Shown here: in pieces, positions 17,991 through 27,503 of the stretch
How the letters are laid out: every line of letters begins with the position of its first letter
Position numbering within the stretch: the stretch's first letter is position 1
Origin: Entomobacter blattae
GTDB lineage: Bacteria > Pseudomonadota > Alphaproteobacteria > Acetobacterales > Acetobacteraceae
DNA: 64,000 nt
Reading direction: 5' to 3'
NCBI RefSeq assembly: GCF_014672835.1
Contig: NZ_CP060244.1
Location: 1,281,001-1,345,000, forward strand
The notes under the pieces: generated by a model
What the model saw: only the letters and a program-made list of their open reading frames with translations
Databases searched by the model: none
What the model was told of the DNA's origin: nothing
Made by a program: the position numbers and the translations under genes

Positions 17991-18245
17991 TTCCTCAAGA
18001 TCATGCAGATCGTATACGTCTTGTGTAAGACCGTGTAACTTATTGGCTCTCCCAAGGGGGCCAGCCAACAGATCGTATTGCCTGCTTTCTGCTGTCCACT
18101 TTCTGTTGTTCATTTTTTGGGGAAAGCTGGTTTGGCACTAATGCCTGCCTATAGTGCGCAATCTAAAAATCTGCCTCCAAGAAGAAGGCTCAGAAACGCC
18201 TGGCTGCTCTTAAAGAGGCTGAAGAAGCCAAGCAAGCTGAAGCCA
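17991..18245 (+). pseudogene. Relic of rpsP (30S ribosomal protein S16)
   Basis: Translation from 17991 gives NPMLPQDHADRIRLV, a stop, then DRVTYWLSQGGQPTDRIA, the diagnostic centre of alphaproteobacterial S16. Further on and in other frames come GKAGLALMPAYSAQ and SKKKAQKRLAALKEAEEAK, the usual linker and lysine/alanine-rich tail. At least one stop and two frame changes are present and the first third is missing. S16 is essential, so an intact gene must exist elsewhere; this is a decayed duplicate. Confidence 0.8.
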
Positions 18246-19645
18246 TATACTTTAAGATTTTGGCATTTTAAGATTCTGACACTTTTAAAATGTAGCACTT
18301 TAAAAGTGTGGTACCCCTATAGGAGTACTATGTGCCCTGGAAAACCATACTCCAACCCTAAGGGCGTGGTGCCCCTCTGTAGGAGGTTCTATGACGTAAG
18401 GGGAATCCTGTTTTTATGGTTCGGTGGTACCCCTATGGAGAAGGTGCTATTACGGTAAACATGGTGAGAATATCAGGCAGGAGTGTTATGTTACCCCTGT
18501 GGCAAGGTGCTCTATGGTTTCAAGTTGTCCACTATTTCGCAAGAACTAGGGGTTTTTCGCACGCATATTGCTTCGCACATATATTGCTCAGAAGACGCAC
18601 ATTGCCAGAAGTTTTTTAAAAAAGGGCTTTCTTATGGAGCTGGTTTTTGTGGAGCTAGTTCTGGTAGAGCTAGAGAACTAGAGAGCTAGGGAGTCAGAGG
18701 GTAGATAGGGAGTTTCATACGCGCGTTTCTATTTTGCCTGAACACTGGTTTCCTGAATACTGGTTTGTAGCACGGGATCACTTTTATTCACTTTTCTCAC
18801 TGTTTCTGGTTTATCATTGTTTCCGGCATGAAGACAGCCAGAAGTTAGGACCAGAATCAGAGTCAGGGGCCAGAAAATCAGGACTAGTGTTGAGGGTTAA
18901 TGTTTTAGGATTCTGTTGCAGAACTAAGTTTGGCCAAATACATTATTGGCCAAACTATTGGCTAGAACATTGGCCAGAACATGGGTAAGAATATTTAGCC
19001 AAAATATTGGCCAAAATCACTTTCAATAGAGAACTCTTATGTAACCCCCATAACCGTAAAGAGTAGCCGTAAAGATACGCCATCTCTCGTTAGGGTATTT
19101 GGATCATCCTTTCATGGTTGCTCTCTGTGGATTTGGTTGGGAGAGCATTGTGTGGGGAGTACCTTTTTGGGCATACGCTTCCTTTCTCCGCTCTCTGTGG
19201 TTGTGGGAAGCCTATTTCTTGCGTCAGCTGTTAGGGGTTTTCACAATATTTTGCTCAAGGAAGTCAGCCTTTCGAAAGGAAACGGTAGCCAGATAGCAAC
19301 AAGGTAATGGGATAAATTAAGGTAATGGGATAAATTTTTAAAATCTGTATGAAAATTCCTTGGGTTTATGGGTATTATCTTTGTGGATAACCTACAAAAA
19401 AGCCATAATTGTTTGTTTTGTGTCATCATAGAGTCTTGATAAAAAGCAGGCTGTTGGTCAAACAGAATGGTTTTGTTGTTGGTCTTAACAATAAGGTTGC
19501 CATAAAGAAATACGGTTTTTTTTAAGAGACATCTTTTTGTTTGGCCCGCTATTTTTCGGTAATAAAGTAACCCGATATCTTGTGGCGTAAAGCTTGTAGC
19601 CTGTAGAAGACGATCTTTTATTCAGCTCGACGTTGAGGAGAAAAA
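18246..19645. other. Spacer with diverged tandem repeats, no intact gene
   Basis: About 18295-18520 holds four diverged copies of a unit containing ggtacccctatagga (variants gtgcccctctgtagga, gtacccctatggaga, ttacccctgtggcaa). About 18938-19020 has repeats of aaaatattggcc forming internal dyads. No family was recognised in the remaining open frames. The opgD promoter should lie near 19500-19630. Confidence 0.5.
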
Positions 19646-21202
19646 ATGTTCCGCCGAGAACTCGTCAAAGCTGGTGTAGCAACTTCTTTGCTAACGCTGG
19701 CAGATAACATGGTTAAACCGTCATCGGCGCAGGCAGCCAAATTGCCTTTGTCTGTGGAAGGCGGGGCATTTACCCAGTCCACTGTAAAGCAGCTGGCTGA
19801 AAAAATGTCTCATAGCGCTTATAGCGCACCAGATCAAAACCTGCCCAAGGCTGTGAACAATCTGGATTTTGATCGTTACCGCAAGATTGTTTTCCGTAAA
19901 CAAAACGCTCTCTGGGCAGGGCAGAATTTAAAATTTCAGGTGGAGTTTTTCCCCCGTGGTTTTCTCTACCGTCCGAAAATAGAGATGTTTGAGGTGGTAG
20001 ATGGAAAATATGCCCCTGTGCCCTATGATGCCAATTTCTTTACGTATGAAGATGAAAGCCTACGCGTTAAGGAAAATCTTGGCTATGCGGGTTTGCGTAT
20101 TTATACCTATATCAACCGCCCCGATGTTATGGAAGAGTTCTGTGTTTTTCTGGGGGCCTCTTATTTCAGAGCCGTAGCGAACGGACAGGAATATGGTTTA
20201 TCGGCCCGTGGTTTTGCCAATGGCACGGGAGACCAGAAGGGAGAGGAATTTGCTCTTTTTCGTGCTTTTTGGATAGAGCGCCCAGTAGCAGGGGTGGATG
20301 CCATGGTTATTCATGCCCTGTTAGATAGCCCTTCCGTAACGGGGGCTTTTCGCTTTAATATCCGTCCCGGCACCCGCCCGGGGGATTCTACCATTTTTGA
20401 TGTGGAATCCTTTCTCTATCCCCGTAAAGCAATTGCCTCATCAGGGATTGCCCCGCTTACCGGCATGTATTATTTCGATGCCAATAACCGCCAGCATATT
20501 GATGATTGGCGAAATGCTGCCCATGATAGTGAAGGCCTTTCTTTATGGACAGGAGGTGGTGAGCAGATATGGCGGCCCTTAAGTAACCCGCTTGACCTGC
20601 AATTCTCAGCCTTTGCCGATAACGCTCCCGAGGGGTTTGGCCTTTTACAGCGCAAGCGTCGCTTTGAAGACTACCAGGATCTGGCCCTGCATTACGAGCG
20701 TCGCCCCTCCTTGTGGATTGAGCCTATCGGCAATTGGGGGCCAGGCAGTGTTGACCTGGTGGAAATTCCCAGCCCCAATGAGGTGAATGACAATATCGTA
20801 GCTTTCTGGCGCCCGAAAGAAGGCCTTAAAGCGGGCCAGGAATATGCCTTTACCTACCGGATGTTCTGGGGAAAGGATCACCCTTCCCATACGCGATTGG
20901 CTCGTGTAATGGATACCCGGATAGGCGCTGTAACCGATCATCCAGAGGCACGCTTTATCAGTATTGATTTTGCAGGCGATGCCGCCCCAGAAACCCTCTC
21001 GCCAGCGAGTTTGAAGTTACAGGCCAGTGCTTCTGTTGGGGTCATCCGCAATATTGCGATTTATCAGAATCCGGTCATCCGTGGCTGGAGAACAACCTTT
21101 GAGTTTTACCCAGGTGATGCCAAACTTGCCGAGTTGCGTTGCGCTCTGGCAGACTCGCAAGGGATTATTTCTGAACAGTGGTTTTACAGGTGGACTCCTT
21201 AA
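19646..21202 (+). CDS. opgD: Periplasmic glucan biosynthesis protein (MdoG/OpgD family)
   Basis: A 518-residue periplasmic protein needed to make osmoregulated periplasmic glucans. The N-terminus MFRRELVKAG with a following hydrophobic stretch and an Ala-x-Ala-like site near residue 35 is a twin-arginine signal, which favours OpgD over OpgG. The body matches the MdoG family throughout (LDFDRYRKIVFR, the conserved YLGASYFRA-type segment seen as LGASYFRAV, RPGDSTIFDVES, and the C-terminal immunoglobulin-like domain). GAGGAG precedes the ATG. It lies upstream of the glucosyltransferase opgH on the same strand. The choice between D and G is not certain. Confidence 0.88.
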   Translation: MFRRELVKAGVATSLLTLADNMVKPSSAQAAKLPLSVEGGAFTQSTVKQLAEKMSHSAYSAPDQNLPKAVNNLDFDRYRKIVFRKQNALWAGQNLKFQVEFFPRGFLYRPKIEMFEVVDGKYAPVPYDANFFTYEDESLRVKENLGYAGLRIYTYINRPDVMEEFCVFLGASYFRAVANGQEYGLSARGFANGTGDQKGEEFALFRAFWIERPVAGVDAMVIHALLDSPSVTGAFRFNIRPGTRPGDSTIFDVESFLYPRKAIASSGIAPLTGMYYFDANNRQHIDDWRNAAHDSEGLSLWTGGGEQIWRPLSNPLDLQFSAFADNAPEGFGLLQRKRRFEDYQDLALHYERRPSLWIEPIGNWGPGSVDLVEIPSPNEVNDNIVAFWRPKEGLKAGQEYAFTYRMFWGKDHPSHTRLARVMDTRIGAVTDHPEARFISIDFAGDAAPETLSPASLKLQASASVGVIRNIAIYQNPVIRGWRTTFEFYPGDAKLAELRCALADSQGIISEQWFYRWTP

Positions 21203-21335
21203 TTTTGGAGCTCCTCTCAATAATTTTGGAGTTTTTCTCAATTTTGGAGTCTCTCCTAAAAGTTTTTTGAAAAGATGTCGTTTTTTGAAAAGACGCCCTG
21301 GAAAGAAGAGTCCTAGAAAGATAGAGTCCTGAAAA
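21199..21335. repeat. Short tandem repeats between opgD and opgH
   Basis: Three copies of a roughly 20-bp unit containing aattttggag, then gttttttgaaaaga twice, then agagtcct repeats. They fill most of the 189-bp spacer inside the presumed opgDH transcription unit. Confidence 0.7.
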
Positions 21336-21391
21336 GAAGCCTTGGGGAGGAAGTATCATTCCCGAAATTCATTTTCTAGAGTTGGAAAACC

Positions 21392-23572
21392 ATGCCCGTA
21401 TTGCCTGACCCCTCACCGTTGGAAATGCCGATTCAGTCGCTTCATGAGCAGCCTTGTCGTTTTGGCCGCCCTTTTAGGCCTGTAACCGAGCCCTCCAATA
21501 TCACCTTAAGGCGGCTTCTGGTCATTGGGGGCTCAATGGTGTTAAGCGCTTATGCAGCCTATGAGATGAATAATGTGCTGAATAGTACGGGGGCTTCTGT
21601 GCTGGGGTGGGTTATCCTGGTTTTGTTTGTGTTTCTGTTTTGCTGGATTTCGCTGGCCTTTACCTCGGCTGTGGCCGGGTTTATCTCTCTTTTACGGCAA
21701 GGGGGCTTGGGGCTTGGCATTCACGCCAAAGGCCCCCAGCCTGAGCTTAAAGGCCGCACAGCTGTGCTGATGCCAACCTATAACGAAAACCCTTTTATGG
21801 TCATGGCAGGGTTAGAGGCCATTTATGAATCGCTTTATGAGTGTGGAAGGATTGAGTCGTTTGATTTTTTTATCCTCTCCGATACAACAGACCCCGACAT
21901 ATGGCTAACCGAAGAAGCTGCCTTTTTGGAGTTTCGGAAAAAAACCCATGGCGCTGAGCGTATTTTTTATCGCCGCCGGACCAATAATACAGAGAGAAAA
22001 GCCGGCAATATTGCCGAGTGGGTTAAACGCTTTGGGGGGGCGTACGACTATATGCTCACCTTGGATGCCGATAGTGTAATAGATGGCAGCCTTGTGGTGC
22101 GTATGGTGGCAGCGATGGATACGCATCCTACGGTAGGGTTGATCCAGAGCTTGCCTGTTATTGTGAATGGCAATACGGTGTTTGCCCGCCTTCAGCAGTT
22201 TGCCGGGCGTGTGTATGGCCCACTCATCGCTCATGGCATTGCCTGGTGGCATGGGGCAGAGGGGAATTATTGGGGGCATAATGCGCTTATCCGTACCCAG
22301 GCCTTTGCTGAGCAGGCAGGTTTGCCAACCTTACCGGGGCGCAAGCCTTTTGGGGGGCATATCCTTAGCCATGATTTTGTAGAGGCAGCGCTTATGCGCC
22401 GTGGGGGGTGGGCCATTCATATGGTACCAGGCCTTTCTGGTTCTTATGAGGAAAGTCCTCCTTCATTAACGGATATTGCCATTCGGGATCGTCGTTGGTG
22501 CCAGGGGAATTTGCAACATGCCAAGGTTATCCCCACCAAGGGTATGCACTGGATTAGCCGTTTGCATATGATGATGGGGATTGGCTCTTACGTCACCTCC
22601 CCCCTCTGGCTTATTTTCCTGCTGGTCGGGATTATGATCTCGTTTCAGAGTCACTTTGTTCGGCCAGAATATTTTGGCTCTGAGCGTAGGTTGTTCCCTC
22701 ATTGGCCCCAGGTGGATCCAGTCTTGGCAAAATACATGTTTATTGCCACCATGGTCGTGCTGTTGGTTCCCAAAGTGCTGGCCTATATCGCCTTACTGTT
22801 TGACAGACCCTTGCGGACGGGGTGTGGGGGGTGGCTGGCAGCAGGGTGTTCTGTGGTGCTTGAAACCCTTATTGGGGGATTGTTGGCACCGGTGGCCATG
22901 CTGATCCAGACATCGCATGTTATCTCCATTCTCTCAGGTCAGGATTCAGGGTGGAATACCCAAAGGCGAGAAGATGGCGGGTTGAACCTGAAAGAGGTTA
23001 TTCGCAGCTATTGGGGGTTTACGGTTTTTGGGCTTATTGTCGGGTTTGGCACTTGGGAGGTTTCGCACTCCCTGTTCTTGTGGATGACCCCCGTATTGTT
23101 GGGGCTTTTGCTGGCTATTCCGCTTGTTTATGGCACGGCAAGCCGCCCTTGGGGATTGTGGCTTAAAAAGAAAAAGCTGCTGCTTATTCCTGAAGAGGTC
23201 AATCCCCCCCCCGTATTGCGCCTTCAGTGGGCTGCCCGTGAGGAGGTCAAAGGATGTAAGATTGGGAATGCCTTTGAAATATTCAAACATGCCGAAGGGG
23301 TCAGCACCGTGCATAAAGAGGCTTTGGGCCCAGAGCGGCAGAGAGGAGAGCCCATTAACCCAGACCTGCTGGTGGGGTTGTTAAAGTTAGAAGAATCAGC
23401 CTCTCTTCAGGAAGCCCAGATTAAGCTAACCAAGAAGGAAAAAGCGGCCATATTCACTGTTAAGGAAGGTATAGAACTGGTTGCGCGCATTCCAGAAAAA
23501 CTCCAAGACCCTCTCGAGCCGCATCTTGCACTTGCGGAAAATATTGAAATTCCTTCCTCAGCCCATAACTGA
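21392..23572 (+). CDS. opgH: Glucans biosynthesis glucosyltransferase OpgH
   Basis: A 726-residue inner-membrane family-2 glycosyltransferase that polymerises the glucan backbone from UDP-glucose. Two N-terminal helices (about 45-65 and 70-95), then a cytoplasmic GT-A domain with the DxD-type LDADSVIDG near residue 228 and the QxxRW-type IRDRRWCQGNL near 368, then five or six C-terminal helices (LIFLLVGIMISF onwards). The family product is usually longer at the N-terminus. It follows opgD, which works on the periplasmic side. Start by position; the ribosome site (gttggaaaacc) is weak. Confidence 0.92.
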   Translation: MPVLPDPSPLEMPIQSLHEQPCRFGRPFRPVTEPSNITLRRLLVIGGSMVLSAYAAYEMNNVLNSTGASVLGWVILVLFVFLFCWISLAFTSAVAGFISLLRQGGLGLGIHAKGPQPELKGRTAVLMPTYNENPFMVMAGLEAIYESLYECGRIESFDFFILSDTTDPDIWLTEEAAFLEFRKKTHGAERIFYRRRTNNTERKAGNIAEWVKRFGGAYDYMLTLDADSVIDGSLVVRMVAAMDTHPTVGLIQSLPVIVNGNTVFARLQQFAGRVYGPLIAHGIAWWHGAEGNYWGHNALIRTQAFAEQAGLPTLPGRKPFGGHILSHDFVEAALMRRGGWAIHMVPGLSGSYEESPPSLTDIAIRDRRWCQGNLQHAKVIPTKGMHWISRLHMMMGIGSYVTSPLWLIFLLVGIMISFQSHFVRPEYFGSERRLFPHWPQVDPVLAKYMFIATMVVLLVPKVLAYIALLFDRPLRTGCGGWLAAGCSVVLETLIGGLLAPVAMLIQTSHVISILSGQDSGWNTQRREDGGLNLKEVIRSYWGFTVFGLIVGFGTWEVSHSLFLWMTPVLLGLLLAIPLVYGTASRPWGLWLKKKKLLLIPEEVNPPPVLRLQWAAREEVKGCKIGNAFEIFKHAEGVSTVHKEALGPERQRGEPINPDLLVGLLKLEESASLQEAQIKLTKKEKAAIFTVKEGIELVARIPEKLQDPLEPHLALAENIEIPSSAHN

Positions 23573-23670
23573 TCTTACTTTTTTCAGGCTTTATCCTTGA
23601 GCGTTCCCTCCTCTTCCTTCTTGTTGGGACGGTTGTCAGGTCAGGTTTTGGGGCCGTCTTGTTGGCCATC

Positions 23671-23965
23671 TCCTTTCGGGAAGGTTTCATAGCCTTTCAG
23701 GGCCATCATCGCTATGAACATCATCTGTTTCTTAAAATGGCAGACTCTGCTGGTGAAGAGGCAAGCACCTTTCTGCAATCTTTTTTGAAAAAGAGGAAGG
23801 CGGCTTTTTGCCTGTACAGCGCGTGAAGGTGAAAAGGCCTTTCTGAATCGCTTCGTTGCAGCTGGCTCAGCAGTTCGCTACCATGCCCTTCATGAGTTGG
23901 AAGTAGAAAATATCCTTCCTCTGGATAGCGCTTTACGACGTAATGATCAGCAGTGGCAGGCTTGA
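23671..23965 (+). pseudogene. Relic of dld (quinone-dependent D-lactate dehydrogenase)
   Basis: One frame from about 23671 gives GHHRYEHHLFLKMADSAGEEA, then after a frameshift near 23820 the next frame gives REGEKAFLNRFVAAGSAVRY and HELEVENILPLDSALRRNDQQW before a stop. These match the conserved C-terminal part of Dld (known pattern KAFLHRFAAAGAAIRYQAVH, DILALDIALRRNDTEW). About 1.3 kb of upstream coding sequence and the final 60 or so residues are missing. Confidence 0.85.
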
Positions 23966-24879
23966 ACTTTCGTTGCGAATTTGCACTGGAGTTTCCTTAC
24001 TAGCTCTAAAGATGGTCTATGAGCGGCCCACTTTATTGAGGAGTACGGGCTCTTGATTGCGTGCTATGAGAACTCGTTAGAGGGCGGGTAAACTTGTCAC
24101 ATAGGCAAGCCAGTTTATAGTGCTAGGGCCTGGGTTATAATGCAGGGCACAGGGTAGGCCTATACCTTGGGGAGTATGATGGGTTTTTGATTGTGGAATG
24201 AGGGCATTCTCAGAGAGCGGGGTAAACCTGTCATCTCACCCGGCAGGCTGATCAGTTTATAGTGTAGGGCCCGGGGTAGGTTTATACCTTGGGGAGTATG
24301 GGTTTTTAATTGTGGAGTAGAACATTCTCAGAAGGGGGATAAACTTGTCACTCCGAGGGTGATCAGTTTCGTACCATTAGCTAAGGCGGTGGGGTATTGA
24401 AGGTTGTGAGGGTTCACGCTTTTTAAGTGAAGCTTCAAGCATGGTTTTATAGCCTGTTTTGCTGGCTAGAGAAGTGATACGGGGTATTATACCCCAAGAA
24501 CGGTTCTTTTAGGAGGTATAAAAGCCTAAGAGGTGTAAAATTTGGTCAGCCCGTTAGGGCTGTAAGCCTGTTTCTAATTTTTAAAAAAGATGATCAGCCT
24601 CTTTTAGAAGGGGCTTGAGGGGGCTTAGATATGCCCAAAAAAGGTCAGGAGATATTGAGAGGCCCCATCGCTTTATCAAAAGGGTGGGTACTATTTGCCT
24701 CGTGTTGGGGGTATTTCAGTCTTAGGGGTATTTCAGTTTTGGGCGCTTTCCAGTTTTGAGAGAGAGTCTAGTCTTGGGGGACATTCCAGTTTTTGGGGGC
24801 CAGTTTTTGGGAGGTCCAGTTTTGGAGAGGCCCAGTTTTGAAAAGGCATTGAGAAGAAGTATGGTAGGCAAAAGACTAT
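23966..24879. other. Spacer with two tandem-repeat fields
   Basis: At 24070-24377 a unit of about 120-145 bp occurs two and a third times; shared words include ggtaaacttgtca, agtttatagtg, tataccttggggagtatg, and acattctcagaag. At 24705-24846 a short unit cagttttggg recurs about eight times. No gene seen. Confidence 0.75.
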
Positions 24880-25803
24880 TTATTGTACAAATTCAGCCCT
24901 CGGGTAGCCTTGCATGAATAAAAGGGAAAGCAAGCTGGTTTTTTCAATCTGGTTTAAAATGGCTTCTTTAATAATGGGCTTGGCCTTAAACCCTACGCCC
25001 AAGCCACACTCTTTTAACATGGCCAGGTCGTTTGCACCATCGCCTATACAGGTGCAGGCCGTAAGGGTTAGGCCCCTTTCAACGGAAAGCTCCCCCAACA
25101 AGGTGCGTTTGGCGGAACGGTCTAAAATAGGGTGCTGAACAGTGCCATCCAGCTGGCCGTTTTTTATCCCAAGGATATTGGCCCGGTGGGTATCAAACCC
25201 GCAAAGGGCTGCCACACGTTCGGTAAACCAGGTAAACCCGCCAGAAATCAGCGCCGTATAGGCGTTATGGGCCCGCATGGTGGCCACCAAGGTTTGGGCC
25301 CCTTCATTAAGCCTTATATGGTTTTGCCAGGTGGTTTCCAGTAAATGGCTGGAGACGCCTTTAAGAAGGCCAACCCGTTTTTCCACTGACTGGACAAAGT
25401 CGATCTTACCATTCATGGAGAGTGCTGTAATGGCGGCGATTTCCTTGCCCTTATGGGCTTCAAAGGCTAAGTCATCCAAGGTCTCACTTGAGACAATGGT
25501 ACTATCCATATCAGCAATGAGGAGGGCTTTCTGGCGTGCCTTTGCTGAGGTCAGGAAAAGATCGATATCCTGCTGCGCTAATGTTTGCCGTAAGCGGTTA
25601 AACGGGGCTTCTTCTGCAAGAAAAAGGCTAAAATCTTCCTCTACAGGCAGGGTGCACGGAATATCGACTGCTTCTCCTTCAGAAAGGGGAATCACAGTGG
25701 TGCTTTTAACCATCTCCTGGGCAAGGGCCCAATGGGCTGCTGTAAGGCTGGTGGCAGCACGGTTGGCAACAAGGGTAAGGAAATATGTGGGGGTTTGTGT
25801 CAT
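24880..25803 (-). CDS. serB: Phosphoserine phosphatase SerB
   Basis: Last step of serine synthesis, removing phosphate from L-phosphoserine. The HAD-family catalytic motif DMDSTIVSSE is at about residue 98, with motif II SGG (ALISGGFTWF), motif III lysine in the LLGELS/RTL area, and GDGANDLAML near 260. The N-terminal 85 residues are the usual regulatory (ACT-like) half of long SerB proteins. At 307 residues the length is normal. It is divergent from miaA, with 1.7 kb between them. No clear ribosome-binding site precedes the ATG. Confidence 0.93.
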   Translation of the reverse strand: MTQTPTYFLTLVANRAATSLTAAHWALAQEMVKSTTVIPLSEGEAVDIPCTLPVEEDFSLFLAEEAPFNRLRQTLAQQDIDLFLTSAKARQKALLIADMDSTIVSSETLDDLAFEAHKGKEIAAITALSMNGKIDFVQSVEKRVGLLKGVSSHLLETTWQNHIRLNEGAQTLVATMRAHNAYTALISGGFTWFTERVAALCGFDTHRANILGIKNGQLDGTVQHPILDRSAKRTLLGELSVERGLTLTACTCIGDGANDLAMLKECGLGVGFKAKPIIKEAILNQIEKTSLLSLLFMQGYPRAEFVQ

Positions 25804-27503
25804 AAAATCAGTGGGGTTTTTGAGGAGTATGAGAAGGAGCGGGAACAGAGAAAAGGTTAGGAGATGAAAGGGGTTTAAAATGGAAAAAAACAGGCAAGAG
25901 GTGTGACAATGAAAGAGTTGGCAGAGAAAGATCTGGTAGCAATAAGTTGGGCAGCAACAAATTTGGCAGTGACAGGTTTGGCGGCGAAAGGTTTGGTAAC
26001 GAGTGGCACATAGTTTAAAAAAGATTTATGGATGTTTAAGAAAGATTATGGATCATATAAGCCTTAGACTCAACCAGTCTAGCGGTAAAAAACGCAAAAG
26101 ACTCAGCATCAGATGAGCCCTTTGGGTGCTCTATCTCTTTGGTACCCCATAATGTTTAGCACTCTATAATGAATGATGCTGACAATGAACAATGCGAACG
26201 GCATTTTGCAAGAGTGGGCCTGTTTGTAATGGAAATAAGGGGCTATGGACTCGATAGGGCTGAGGTTGGGAATTTAAGCGGTGTGGCTTCTTCAAGCTTG
26301 GGGAAGACCAATATGTCCTCATTGGTATCTCTGACGGCTTATGCCCCCAGGGTGCACAATGCCACCAGCACCAAACATCTTGTGCTCCGATCAGCAAAAA
26401 TCCAATCAGAAAAAATCAAAGAAGGGTCTATGCACAGGTTGAAGCCACTCTTCCTCTAAATAGAGATAGCTCTTCTTCTACCTGACCTTCTGCCCGATAG
26501 GCATTTATTTGAATTACTGGTCGCATGAGGCGGTGGGGATAAAGGGAAGATAGGGGAACTTATTTTGAGGACTTCATGAGAGTAAGACTCCCATTGGGGA
26601 TATAGCCCGTCTTCTTTAGCGTTTCCCTCCTTGTGAAAAGGAGAAGCTTAGGAGAATCCTGTAAAAATCTTTATCATTCAAACCAGAATGTTCAAACCAT
26701 AATGACTATCGTTTCAAACGCGGCAATGGTATTGGCTCTCCTACTATCTTATATCTTCTCTATTTCGTAAAAGAGGATGGTAAACATCGGAAAGATCCTT
26801 TACCACGATCATCATATCCTCATACGGCTTGGTGTGTTTGGAGATGGGTCTTTCACTTGGGAGCGCCTTACACTCTGGGAGATCGCTCACACTTTGGGAG
26901 ATCGCTCACATTTTGGGAGCCATGCACTCAGGAGGTCATGACTCTGAAAGCCATTGGATAGGCACAGTTTTGCATCTTAAAGCAAGGGCATGAGCGCCAG
27001 AAGAATGGGGGCAAGGAGGATTATAGCCCTTTTTTGTTTCCAAAATAAATGAGCCTGGCTTTCAACATGCCTATGCTGTGAGAACGAAAAACCATGTTAA
27101 ACAAGAAACCATGTTATAAGAGATCAGGATAGTTTTAGGACATTATAGTTTTAGGATACTGGTGCAGAACACTGGTGCAGAACACTGGTGCACAAACACT
27201 GGCGCAGAGGATGACCTAATGGATAGGCGGTTTGGCAAGGAGTCAGTTGGCGGTTAACGGGAGGGAGAGGGTTTTATCTTTTCTCCTGAATGGATCATAT
27301 GGATGGTGCTGAACGGGAGTGTCCTCAGGGCCTGAATGGCTTTTAAGCCGTAGGGTTTGAAAAGATAGCCCTAATTTGAAAAGACAGTTCTAAAAAGGGT
27401 TTCTAATCAAATCAAAAAAGGGCTTCTAAAATGAGAGGCCAATCGAATAGGGCCCTCAATAGTATAAGGTCAAAAAGAGGAAGAAAAAGGGTGAGAGAAG
27501 AGC
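25804..27503. other. Long divergent spacer with repeats, no gene recognised
   Basis: Contains the 15-bp array described separately, repeats of gggagatcgctcacac at 26860-26935, a 13-bp repeat (actggtgcagaac) at about 27168-27212, and repeated ttctaaaa motifs before miaA. Short protein-like stretches without stops occur on the minus strand near 26430-26540 and 26730-26840, but I could not assign them. Confidence 0.5.
25903..26007. repeat. 15-bp tandem repeat, 7 units, upstream of serB
   Basis: Units of the type ttggcagtgacaggt. On the minus strand they read as a Leu-Pro-Asn pentapeptide repeat in a short open frame, which I do not regard as a gene. Confidence 0.85.

Noticed and set aside
25808-26011. 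Minus-strand frame encoding Leu-Pro-Asn pentapeptide repeats upstream of serB
   Set aside because: It is simply the 15-bp array read in an open frame, with no start signal or family.
26169-26459. 96-codon plus-strand frame in the serB-miaA spacer
   Set aside because: No ribosome-binding site and no recognisable domain; surrounded by repeats and stops in a decayed spacer.
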